The position numbers and the translations under genes were made by a program. The notes below the pieces were generated by a model, which did no database searches, was not told the DNA's origin, and saw nothing but the letters and a program-made list of their open reading frames with translations. A stretch of 13,387 bases of DNA from ChocPot-Mid sp043804925 (GTDB taxonomy: Bacteria > Bacteroidota > Ignavibacteria > Kapaibacteriales > UBA2268): assembly GCA_043804925.1 (NCBI GenBank), contig JAZDIP010000005.1, forward strand, positions 1 to 13,387, read 5' to 3'. Shown in pieces: positions 5,880-13,265 of the stretch (positions within the stretch are counted from its first letter, which is position 1; each line of letters begins with the position of its first letter).

Positions 5880-6256
5880 ATGAAAAAGTTATTCTTTTTG
5901 ATAATTGTTATTGTTACAATAATAGATATTTCATGCAAAAAAGAAAATGATGAGTCATTTACAGACTAAAGCAGCATACAACAGGCAATATTCGTAAGCC
6001 GAGCCATAAGGGAATTTAATGTTTTGCAGGTAAATTCAATTCGGTACAAGTTTGATAATCCTGAACATCTGAACTCCGGCCTGCGGGTATTGCTGATGCA
6101 GTGATGAATACCGGGTATACTCTGATGCAACAATTAATTGATTACATAGAACAGTTTGCTAAGCTGGATCAGAACTATATTCAAAAAGTCAAAAACAAAG
6201 AACTTGTCAATCCCTGGATTACAAAAACAATAAATAGCGGCACACCATATGTTTGA
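5880..6256 (+). pseudogene. Lipoprotein pseudogene (one nonsense, one frameshift)
   Basis: The frame starts MKKLFFLIIVIVTIIDISCKK, a clear lipoprotein signal with Cys 19, and meets TAA at 5967-5969. The same frame resumes with SSIQQAIFVSRAIREFNVLQ and HLNSGLRVLLMQ up to TGA at 6102. Coding-like sequence then continues one frame over, from about 6092: ADAVMNTGYTLMQQLIDYIE, KLDQNYIQKVKNKEL, NPWITKTINSGTPYV, stop at 6254-6256. Repaired, it would be a lipoprotein of about 125 residues, helical in its second half. Family not recognised. The 3' end overlaps the start of the Crp/Fnr gene by 8 nt, as an intact operon partner might. Confidence 0.6.
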
Positions 6257-6803
6257 CAAATTGATCGATAACATTAAGAATGACAAAGCAAAACTGGAAA
6301 TTTTTCAGGATTTATTTGTGGAAAAGGAAATTGCCTCCAAAACAGTCTTATTACAAGAGGGAGAAATATCCTATCAAGCTCACTTTATAAAAAGGGGGTG
6401 TTTACGTCAGTGGTTTAATAAAGATGGGAAAGATATTACATTTCAATTCTTTTTTGAAAATCAGGCTGTTGCTTCTATTGATAGTTTTATGAACAATCAG
6501 CCTAGTTTGTTTACAATTGAAAGCATTGAACCATCAATTATTCTTTCGTTCAACAAAGAAAACTTTGACCAACTCAAACAGATTTACCCTGAATTTAAAG
6601 ACAGTTTTCAGGATGTTCTTTTTCAAAGATTTAGAAATTATTCCCAGCTTTTTCTATCCCGTATCAGAGATACACCTCAGGAACGATATGAAGACCTGAT
6701 TAAAAATTATCCGGAAATCATTAAACGGGTTCCTCAACATTACATCGCTTCCTTTTTAGGCATAACTCCAATTTCGCTTAGCCGTATCAGAAACAGAAAA
6801 TAA
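6249..6803 (+). CDS. Crp/Fnr-type transcriptional regulator
   Basis: A 184-residue protein. Residues about 15-115 form a cyclic-nucleotide-binding-like beta-roll (KTVLLQEGEISYQAHFIKRGCLRQWF, then DITFQFFFENQAVASIDSFM). A long C-helix and dimer region follow. The C-terminus has a compact helix-turn-helix ending QHYIASFLGITPISLSRIRNR, the usual form in Bacteroidota Crp/Fnr members. There is no Cys cluster for an iron-sulfur cofactor, so it is not an FNR-type oxygen sensor by sequence; its ligand is unknown. It precedes a ferredoxin and a b-type cytochrome-like protein on the same strand by 71 nt and is their likely regulator (inferred). Confidence 0.9.
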   Translation: MFDKLIDNIKNDKAKLEIFQDLFVEKEIASKTVLLQEGEISYQAHFIKRGCLRQWFNKDGKDITFQFFFENQAVASIDSFMNNQPSLFTIESIEPSIILSFNKENFDQLKQIYPEFKDSFQDVLFQRFRNYSQLFLSRIRDTPQERYEDLIKNYPEIIKRVPQHYIASFLGITPISLSRIRNRK

Positions 6804-6874
6804 TTCTCATTTCTTAACAAATGTTATCGCACGGATGCTGACTTTTCAGAAACTTTGCTAAAAAATATGGGAAT

Positions 6875-7141
6875 ATGAGGCAAAGATACAGCAGACATAG
6901 GCATGCCCGTACAGCATTTGTTTCTCTCGACAGTAAAAAATGTATGGCATGCTGGCAATGCCTGGAAGTTTGTTCAAACAATGTAATCGGGAGAATAAAT
7001 ATGCCATGGCATAAACACGCAAAATTCGTAAATGCTGGTAGTTGTACGGGCTGTTTTAAATGTGTTAAAATATGCGAAACACATGCAATCAGCAAACTAT
7101 TCAGGGAAAAAGAGGACAGGCAAAATGGAAAAGTATTTTAA
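6875..7141 (+). CDS. 2[4Fe-4S] ferredoxin-type protein
   Basis: An 88-residue protein with two CxxCxxCxxxC clusters: Cys 23, 26, 29, 33 and Cys 57, 60, 63, 67. All eight ligands are present, so two [4Fe-4S] clusters are expected. The Pro that usually follows the last Cys is absent in both (CS, CE). The N-terminus is strongly basic (MRQRYSRHRHAR), and His residues lie between the clusters (MPWHKHAK). The gene overlaps the DUF4405 membrane protein by 17 nt. Cys and His richness plus coupling to a predicted heme protein suggest electron transfer to or from the membrane. Confidence 0.9.
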   Translation: MRQRYSRHRHARTAFVSLDSKKCMACWQCLEVCSNNVIGRINMPWHKHAKFVNAGSCTGCFKCVKICETHAISKLFREKEDRQNGKVF

Positions 7142-7640
7142 AAGTTTTATAATAAATACAGGCTTATTTATTTCAGGATTAGTAAGCGTTTTTTCAGGAT
7201 TACTCATTCAGGTGAAATATCATATGGGTAACCATGGAAAAATTACCGTAAATGATCAGTTATTCGGAATAAGTTATCCGTCATGGTCAGCTATTCATAA
7301 GATTTCTATTGTAATACTTTCCTTATTAATAATTGTTCATATTTCCCGGCATTGGAAATGGTATAAGCTGGTAATCAAAAAAATGCTCATTGCAAAAAAC
7401 TTAAAAGTATTGATCTTATCTGTTATTTTTATCCTGGTTGCTGTTACCGGATTGATTCCCTGGTTTATTGATTTAATGAATGGCGACGAAGTGCAGCGAA
7501 AGGCTTTCATTGAGATACATGATAAACTTGCAATAATTCTTTCGGTATTACTTATTCTTCATGTTAACAAGAGAATAGAATGGTTTTTTATTACTTTTGA
7601 AAAAATAATAAATAAAAACAGCACGCCACAACTTCAATAA
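7125..7640 (+). CDS. DUF4405 membrane protein, probable di-heme cytochrome b-like
   Basis: A 171-residue protein with four predicted transmembrane helices (about 8-30, 58-75, 93-115, 132-148). His 58 and His 72 in helix 2 and His 132 and His 146 in helix 4 form two H-x13-H pairs, the spacing that ligates two stacked hemes across the membrane in cytochrome b-type four-helix bundles. His 33, 37 and 76 are also near membrane edges. ATG at 7125 is chosen because the longer frame from 7032 is only the shadow of the ferredoxin gene. Co-translation with the ferredoxin suggests a small membrane electron-transfer unit; quinone as partner is speculation. Confidence 0.85.
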   Translation: MEKYFKSFIINTGLFISGLVSVFSGLLIQVKYHMGNHGKITVNDQLFGISYPSWSAIHKISIVILSLLIIVHISRHWKWYKLVIKKMLIAKNLKVLILSVIFILVAVTGLIPWFIDLMNGDEVQRKAFIEIHDKLAIILSVLLILHVNKRIEWFFITFEKIINKNSTPQLQ

Positions 7641-7733
7641 GTAAGTATGGTAAGGCATCTCCGGGCTAAAGGCTTCGCATCAGGTCCGGTCTTTACTGAC
7701 CTTTAAGCGCTCCGGAACCGGCACCAAACTTAC
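7641..7733. repeat. 93-bp imperfect inverted repeat between DUF4405 and DUF3795 genes
   Basis: The ends GTAAGT.TGGT (7641-7651) pair with ACCA.ACTTAC (7723-7733). Further in, CCGG (7661-7664) pairs with CCGG (7712-7715), and CTAAAGG (7666-7672) with CCTTTAAG (7700-7707). Unpaired bases interrupt the stem, giving a long imperfect cruciform of the kind seen in recombination sites such as attC, but the attC core motifs are not present. It starts directly after the DUF4405 stop. A terminator function is less likely because no T-run follows. Confidence 0.6.
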
Positions 7734-7778
7734 CTTCGGCCGTTCAGCCAGTGGAAAAAAGAACTTCAAAAAGATTTC

Positions 7779-8132
7779 ATGAATAATCCAAACAGATATA
7801 TTGGTTGTTGTGGTGCTTATTGTAAGACATGCAAACCTTTTACTGAAGGATTTTGTAAAGCTTGTAAAATTGGATTTGACACAGGGGAACGGGATATTGA
7901 TAAAGCGAAATGCAAGATTAAATTATGCTGCTTTAAAGATAAAAAATTGGATACCTGCGCAGATTGTAAAGAAATTGAGACCTGCCCGATTATTCAGGCC
8001 TGGTATACCAATAGGGGGTCGAAATATAAAAAATATAAGGAGGCAATTTATTTTATTAAAGAGCACGGCTACCCTGATTTTTTTGAAATAGCTGAAAACT
8101 GGAAAAATGCGTATGGAAAATACAATCACTGA
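7779..8132 (+). CDS. DUF3795 Cys-rich zinc-ribbon-like protein
   Basis: A 117-residue protein starting NRYIGCCGAYCKTCKPFTEG, then FCKACKIGFD, CKIKLCCFKDKKLDTCADC and a final ETCPIIQAW before a helical C-terminus. The CGxYCxxC start and later Cys pairs are the DUF3795 signature. Members are thought to bind a metal, probably zinc or an Fe-S cluster; function is unknown. Length is normal and all expected Cys residues appear present. It follows the redox module after 138 bp containing a long inverted repeat, so it is probably a separate unit. Confidence 0.85.
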   Translation: MNNPNRYIGCCGAYCKTCKPFTEGFCKACKIGFDTGERDIDKAKCKIKLCCFKDKKLDTCADCKEIETCPIIQAWYTNRGSKYKKYKEAIYFIKEHGYPDFFEIAENWKNAYGKYNH

Positions 8133-8209
8133 TTTAAAATATATTATTTGAAACAAGTGTTCTTAACTTAATATCAATTGGATATATTTACACTTCAGAA
8201 TCAGAAAAT

Positions 8210-8569
8210 TTGAATCGTAAACTTGCCCTTATATTATTTTTATCCTGCATGCTGGCCCCTTTAACCACAACCAGCATCTTTCTGAAATTTCAGAAGAAGC
8301 TGGTTAAAAGGGAGGTGAAGTGGAACATGATTGCCGGACTTGACAAAGATGAGCTGGTTCTGTTAAAATTTACAGAAGAAGAGTTGGTACTGAAACTCCG
8401 ATGGGAACATTCAAAGGAATTTGAATACCACTATCAGATGAATGATATAGTTGATCAAGCAATTCAGGGCGACTTCACCATAGGTATGATCGGAAAAAAA
8501 AGAGGTAAGGTCGGCTCCACTTTGGCTAATGTCGGGAAAAATGAGGAAAGGGCGCAAGAAAACGCTTAA
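8210..8569 (+). CDS. Small membrane-anchored protein, C-terminus lost at tandem array 3
   Basis: A frame starting TTG at 8210 reads MNRKLALILFLSCMLAPLTT (signal or anchor), FLKFQKKLVKREVKWNMI, AGLDKDELVLLKF, LRWEHSKEFEYHYQMNDIVD. This resembles a small Bacteroidota family I know only as hypothetical, with landmarks AGxDKxELVLLKF and LRWEHSxEFEY. Those proteins normally continue past the DIVD-equivalent with an aromatic segment and a Leu-rich helix. Here the sequence changes after about residue 85 into GMIGKKRGKVGSTLANVG and then translated array units (ERAQENA). A run of eight A at 8493-8500 is a plausible frameshift site. There is no ATG start and the gene is probably degraded. Confidence 0.45.
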   Translation: MNRKLALILFLSCMLAPLTTTSIFLKFQKKLVKREVKWNMIAGLDKDELVLLKFTEEELVLKLRWEHSKEFEYHYQMNDIVDQAIQGDFTIGMIGKKRGKVGSTLANVGKNEERAQENA

Positions 8570-8960
8570 AAGCAGGAGAAAACGCTTAAAAGCAGGAGAA
8601 AATGCTTAAAGGCAGGAGAAAATGCTTAAAGGCGTAAGAAAGTGATTATATACGGAAGAATACGCTTAAAGACGGCTTAACTATGCTTAAAGACGGCTTA
8701 ACTATGCTTAAAGACGGCTTAACTATGCTTAAAGACGGCTCAACTATGCTTAAAGACGGCTCAACTATGCTTAAAGACGGCTCAACTATGCTTAAAGACG
8801 GCTTAACTACGCTTAAGGACAGCTCAACCATGCTTTAGGGCAGCTCAACTACGCTTAAGGGCGACTCAACTACGCTTAAGGACAGCTCAACTACGCTTAA
8901 GGGCGGCTCAACCATGCTTAAGGTCAGGAAAAAATGATTTAATGGCAACTCTATCATGTT
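8556..8960. repeat. Tandem array 3, about 19-20 units of 20-21 bp
   Basis: The (C/T)GCTTAA core recurs at 8563, 8583, 8603, 8623, 8643 and 8663 (20-bp period, units like AGGAGAAAATGCTTAAAGGC). It then recurs at 8684, 8705, 8726, 8747, 8768, 8789, 8810, 8831, 8852, 8873, 8894 and 8915 at exactly 21 bp (units like GACGGCTTAACTATGCTTAAA), with two degenerate units to about 8960. The period change falls where the spacer switches from AGGAGAA to GGCT(T/C)AACT. The minus strand is open in phase (PSLSIVE heptads) but has no gene-like features. Confidence 0.92.
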
Positions 8961-9044
8961 CAGGGTATGGAAGAATTAAATTAAGATCAGCTTATTTATC
9001 GGATAAATTAAAACAATTTGAATATTAGTTGTATAAGGTTCAAA

Positions 9045-9102
9045 AAAAAGTTAACCAATACGGATGCTGCAATGAGTTTTGTTTTATAGCTTTATTAAAA
9101 AA
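9045..9102. repeat. Dispersed repeat, copy 2 (partner at 2053-2110)
   Basis: 51 of 58 bases match copy 1 without gaps, including GCTTTATTAAAAAA at the right end. It is followed by ACCCAT (9117-9122) paired with ATGGGT (9131-9136), then CTCGTTAGCACCAAATTT directly before the lipoprotein ATG. Apart from this, the stretch 8961-9182 contains nothing recognisable. Confidence 0.75.
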
Positions 9103-9182
9103 AGAAAAAATAGAAAACCCATAAGCAGAAATGGGTGTATTGGGATGACAGGTAGCTGTATAAACTCGTTAGCACCAAATTT

Positions 9183-10043
9183 ATGAAGCCACGCCTATTC
9201 ATATTAACAAATTTACTTCTTGTAATTTCCGGTTGCTCAGCAACTCTGGAAATAACTGAAATCAATGGTTTAAATAAAGCTACATTTAAACCACTATATA
9301 TTGAACCTGATATAGAATTGTATAATTTACGAATTGATATCATAAGACAAACGTATGACGACCGAATAAATGACTCAATTTCTGAAACAAAAGAAGTACC
9401 TTATCATAAGCTTGGGTTTGATTTAGGTAATGGAATGTTTTATGATTTAAATGATAATCTTTCCTTGAGAATAGATTATTTATTAAATATTGACACAAAG
9501 GGTGATTTTAAAATCGAAACCTCATATGCTAATAAGAAATGGAATAGGATTTACTCAAGTCAAAATGACGGGTTTACCATTGAATATACAAATCGGAAGA
9601 AGACTTATACAATGTTTCAAATCAATAGGCTTAATGATAGTTTAAGCATTTTCTATAAAAACAAATATGGATATTCTATAGTTAAAGATGATTCAGCAAT
9701 GGTCTATATGGATGGCAAAAGAATTATTGATAAAGTTCAAAAAAAAGACGAAAACTATTATTATCAGAAATTAAAAAAAACAATTGATGAGTATAAATAT
9801 GTTGAGCATGATCTGATTCTCGATAGTAAGTATAAAATTGCTATGAGTCAAAGTGGTGATGTCTTAGAGATTTTTAGAATGGGTAAAAAAATGGATTATC
9901 CACAATATAAAATTATTAAAAATGAAAAAATGATATTTATTTTCAATGACAAATATCATGGAAAAAAGATTGTAATGGATGAAGGAAAATTTACACTATA
10001 CCATAACGATGTAAAAATTTGCGATTACACAAGAGTTGAATAA
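9183..10043 (+). CDS. Lipoprotein of unknown function
   Basis: A 286-residue protein. The signal MKPRLFILTNLLLVISGCSA has a lipobox ISGC with Cys 18, so it is lipidated and membrane-anchored. The mature part is rich in Asp, Lys, Tyr and Ile with many short strands (NDGFTIEYTNRKKTYTMF, YGYSIVKDDSAMVYMDGKR, HGKKIVMDEGKFTLYHNDV). The last third repeats a motif resembling beta-hairpin units of the form xxY.IIKNxK.IFIFNDK. No family recognised. It is followed by 380 bp without a clear gene and precedes other plus-strand surface proteins. Confidence 0.8.
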   Translation: MKPRLFILTNLLLVISGCSATLEITEINGLNKATFKPLYIEPDIELYNLRIDIIRQTYDDRINDSISETKEVPYHKLGFDLGNGMFYDLNDNLSLRIDYLLNIDTKGDFKIETSYANKKWNRIYSSQNDGFTIEYTNRKKTYTMFQINRLNDSLSIFYKNKYGYSIVKDDSAMVYMDGKRIIDKVQKKDENYYYQKLKKTIDEYKYVEHDLILDSKYKIAMSQSGDVLEIFRMGKKMDYPQYKIIKNEKMIFIFNDKYHGKKIVMDEGKFTLYHNDVKICDYTRVE

Positions 10044-10182
10044 AATAATAATTCCCTATCAGCAGACTCTTAGTGTAATGAGTTATTGTTTTTTTTATAA
10101 CAATGGTCTAAATTTGATCTGATTTCCCGAAAATGAGTTAAGAACAATACTGTTTTTATAGTTTTCATTTAAAACTTTTGTA

Positions 10183-10359
10183 ATGAAAACTCAATTTTCT
10201 CTCTTGTATTTTTTTATTCAATTCGTTTATTGTTCATTTGATTCTCTCGAACAGCGAGCAAATCAAAAATTCCCTTCTTTTGGTTTAAGAGTAATTAATC
10301 TATTAGGATATTGCTCAATAATCGTCCCTTTTTTACGAGTTCATAGCATTTTTAAGTAG
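10183..10359 (+). CDS. Possible small secreted peptide
   Basis: A 58-codon frame beginning MKTQFSLLYFFIQFVYCSFD, which looks like a signal peptide, then a short mature part (SLEQRANQKFPSFGLRVINL...). It may be the truncated start of a lost secreted protein rather than a real gene. In the rest of 10044-10423 I see only a weak ATTGTT/AACAAT hairpin (10085-10104), with a T-run in its loop, just after the lipoprotein. Confidence 0.25.
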   Translation: MKTQFSLLYFFIQFVYCSFDSLEQRANQKFPSFGLRVINLLGYCSIIVPFLRVHSIFK

Positions 10360-10423
10360 GTACTTCATAAAATCTTGAGGTTTATTAATCTATTTTAAAA
10401 GATTAACTAAATTCTTTAAACTC

Positions 10424-12217
10424 ATGAAAATTAAAATAATTTTTTTCCTGATGTTATTCTTTGTAGTCCAATCAGTCTTTGGCCAATACAAATGGGGTAT
10501 GCTTTATTCTGACTATTCATAAACAAATAATTATTTAAAATGGGTTTGGTTTATTAATCAAAATGAGGGATGGGTTACAGGGATGTCAGGTATTCTGTTA
10601 CACACAACAGATGCCGGTGAAACATGGAATAACGTTAATTTAGGGGTGGAAAGTACTGAACATTTATATACTGTAAAGTTTTTAAATGAAGATGTTGGTT
10701 GGATTGCAGGTCATCATTCAATTATGAGAACAATTAATGGAGGACAACAATGGTCCATTGTTATGAATTCTGATGTAATAATGAGAACCTCACTTTACCC
10801 GATATCCGATTCTGTTGCATGGATTGTGGGCTGTGAATATGGGAAACTTTATCATTTTAAATATACTTTTCATGCTAATGGTACTATTTCAAAAAATTGG
10901 TGGATGAGAACTATTTCTAGTGATGTTTATTTTAATTGCATATATTTTGGTGATGAAAATACAGGCTGGTCAGTTGGTTTATCTGGTAATATTGTAAAAA
11001 TTACAAATGCAGCATCTGATTCTCCTTCCTTCAATAACCAGATCAGTGGTACAACATCTGCACTGAGAGGTGTTCATATGGCAGATGTTAATGAAGGTTG
11101 GATTGTTGGGGATCAGGGAACAATTTTACATACAATTGATGGAGGAACTAATTGGGTGACTCAGGTGAGTGGAACAACAAACAACCTTTATTCTGTTCAA
11201 TTCATAGATAAAAACATAGGCTATATTGTAGGAAATGCTTCTACAATCTTAAGAACTATCAATGGTGGTTCTAAATGGGAAATTGATACTATGGCCAATT
11301 TTGAAAACCTGCGAAGTGTTTTCGTTGTTGATTCTATGACGGCATGGGCTGTGGGTCAGGACAGATCAATAAACAAAAGATTCTATGTACCTGATACTCC
11401 AACTCTTTTAAGTCCTTCGAAAGGCATCGAAGATCAGCCGTTGGATTTGACACTGAATTGGAATACTTCGGACAGGGCTGTAAGTTATTCTTTGCAGGTT
11501 TCAATAGCCTCTGATTTCAGCAGCACGATACTTGACGAAAGCGGGATTAGTTCGACAAGCAAAGTGTTAAGCGGACTTGCAAACGGAACCGAATATTTCT
11601 GGAGGGTATGTGCCAGCAATTCAGGCGGGACAAGCGAATGGTCAGAAGCATGGAATATAACAACTGTTCCTGCAATACCTGATTCTCCAATTCTTTTAAG
11701 TCCATTAAATGGCGCAGAAAATCAGTCTCTGGATTTGACCTTGACTTGGAATGCTTCGGACAGGGCTGTAAGTTATTCTTTGCAGGTTTCAACAGCCTCT
11801 GATTTCAGCAGCACGATACTTGACGAAAGCGGGATTAGTTCGACAAGCAACGTGTTAAGCGGACTTGCAAACGGAACCGAATATTTCTGGAGGGTATGTG
11901 CCAGCAATTCAGGCGGGACAAGCGAATGGTCAGAAATATGGAATTTGACCATAATAAGTATAGTTGGTATATATGAAATAAGTTCACAAGAGCAAGTTAG
12001 AATTTATCCAAATCCTGCTTCAGATATTATTAATTTTGAAGGAATTGAACATGAATTTGTAAATATCTCTATTTTTTCACTTGATGGAATATTATTAAAA
12101 CAAATAAATGGGGAAGGGGTAAAAATAATAGATATATTTGATTTACCGGATGGAATTTATATCATACAAATCATAAATTACAATCGTATTTTTACACAGA
12201 AATTAGTAAAGAATTAA
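10424..12217 (+). pseudogene. T9SS surface protein (signal, YCF48/BNR repeats, 2x FN3, sorting domain) with in-frame TAA
   Basis: From ATG 10424 the frame reads a signal peptide MKIKIIFFLMLFFVVQSVFG then QYKWGMLYSDYS, meets TAA at codon 33 (10520-10522) and continues in the same frame as TNNYLKWVWFINQNEGWVTG. The rest is open to 12217 (544 codons from the internal ATG 10583). The repeats GWVTGMSGILLHTTDAGETW, GWIVGDQGTILHTIDGGTNW and GYIVGNASTILRTINGGSKW are YCF48/BNR-type beta-propeller blades. Two FN3-like domains follow (from 11390 and 11678), then a type A sorting domain (about the last 78 residues, with IYPNPASD, LDGILLK, LPDGIYIIQI, QKLVKN). Without readthrough the product lacks its signal and cannot reach T9SS. 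Confidence 0.85.
11461..11941 (+). repeat. Tandem duplication of an FN3-coding segment (288-bp offset)
   Basis: Bases 11461-11653 and 11749-11941 are nearly identical over most of their length. Within the central 185 bp I find only a C/T change in the TCAA(T/C)AGCC stretch and a change in AA(A/C)GTG. Each copy encodes DRAVSYSLQVSxASDFSSTI, LDESGISSTSxVLSGLANGT, EYFWRVCASNSGGTSEWSE. Outside this core the two FN3 copies diverge, which points to recent gene conversion or duplication. The segment is visibly more GC-rich than its flanks. Confidence 0.9.
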
Positions 12218-12380
12218 GTTTAGTAGAAACACTAATAATCAGAGACGTGATTGTTTGCTATAATGGCCCCGAAGTTTAATTGTTATGGAAAGGATTTGTC
12301 TTTATTATCAATTCACATCTGCTGGGAATCCCGTTTGGTCAAAATGGTTATATTTAAAATAACTAATACGAACATTAGAA

Positions 12381-13115
12381 ATGAAAACTCTATTTTTACA
12401 TTTTTTTGTGATCATAGCATTATTGAGCTGTTCAAAAAAAACTATTGATTTGCCTGAAGTTGAATCCTCTTTAACTTTATCGTGCGAATTTTTAAATGAT
12501 ACAATCATAAGGGATTATGAATCAATTCTAACAGAATCTCAGGATAGTTTTTATATTAATTTATGGAAGTCTGAATTACTGGAATCAAATGAAATCGATA
12601 GCAATTATTTTATTACCCATTTCAAAAATATACATCTTTCTTCAAATGAGTGGAAGGGAGGAATAACATTCCGAATTGAGTATTTATTTACGTATGAATG
12701 GCTGAAATATAAGGTTAAGGATGAATTCATGATAAAACTAAATTCTTCATGGATCAACTATAAGCATTTGGATATTCCAAGAGATATATTGTTAAATGAA
12801 AGTTGGACAAGATATAATATCAGAAATGAAATTAACTACGAGGGAACTTGCAAAGTAAATAAAGTAGAAAAATTACTATTTAAATCTTGTGAAGAAGCAT
12901 GTCAATGCTTTAAGGATTCATCAGGATATGATGAAATATTCCCGGAAAGAATTTCTTTATACGTACCAGGAAAATTGCCCAGAATTGATGGATATCCTTA
13001 CTTTATAGGTAGTGGAATAATTGATAGTACTTCCTTCGGTTGTGTAATTGGTTATTTTAATATTATTAATGGTGAATATAAGGTTTGGGAAGATTATTGC
13101 GGACCAATTAACTAA
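12381..13115 (+). CDS. Lipoprotein of unknown function
   Basis: A 244-residue protein. The signal MKTLFLHFFVIIALLSCSKK has a lipobox ALLSC with Cys 17 and basic residues right after it. The mature part is acidic and Ser/Asn-rich, with aromatic strands (ITFRIEYLFTYEWLKYKVKD), a Cys-rich patch (KSCEEACQCFKDSSGYDEIF) and a C-terminal SGIIDSTSFGCVIGYFNIIN then WEDYCGP. Possible disulfides. No family recognised. The upstream 12218-12380 carries no clear gene; TATATTTA at 12349-12356 resembles a -7 promoter box but lacks a correctly spaced -33 TTTG. Confidence 0.8.
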   Translation: MKTLFLHFFVIIALLSCSKKTIDLPEVESSLTLSCEFLNDTIIRDYESILTESQDSFYINLWKSELLESNEIDSNYFITHFKNIHLSSNEWKGGITFRIEYLFTYEWLKYKVKDEFMIKLNSSWINYKHLDIPRDILLNESWTRYNIRNEINYEGTCKVNKVEKLLFKSCEEACQCFKDSSGYDEIFPERISLYVPGKLPRIDGYPYFIGSGIIDSTSFGCVIGYFNIINGEYKVWEDYCGPIN

Positions 13116-13265
13116 AACATGGTCGCTAAAAATCAGTAAAACAAATTGCTTGCTATTATATAGTTTCAGAATTTTTTAATTAGCCCTAAGACTTTTTTTA
13201 GGACAGACATTAGCCGTGGAATATTTTTGATACCATTTTCTGAATATCAACAAAAATCTGTCAGA

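Noticed and set aside
7032..7124. Longer N-terminus of the DUF4405 protein
   Set aside because: These codons lie inside the ferredoxin gene in another frame; ATG 7125 puts the first helix at the usual position.
8646..8831. Minus-strand repeat protein with PSLSIVE heptads
   Set aside because: It is only the translation of the 21-bp array, with no signal, unique domain or start context.
10085..10104. Intrinsic terminator after the lipoprotein gene
   Set aside because: The stem is only six A/T-rich pairs and the T-run is inside the loop, not after it.
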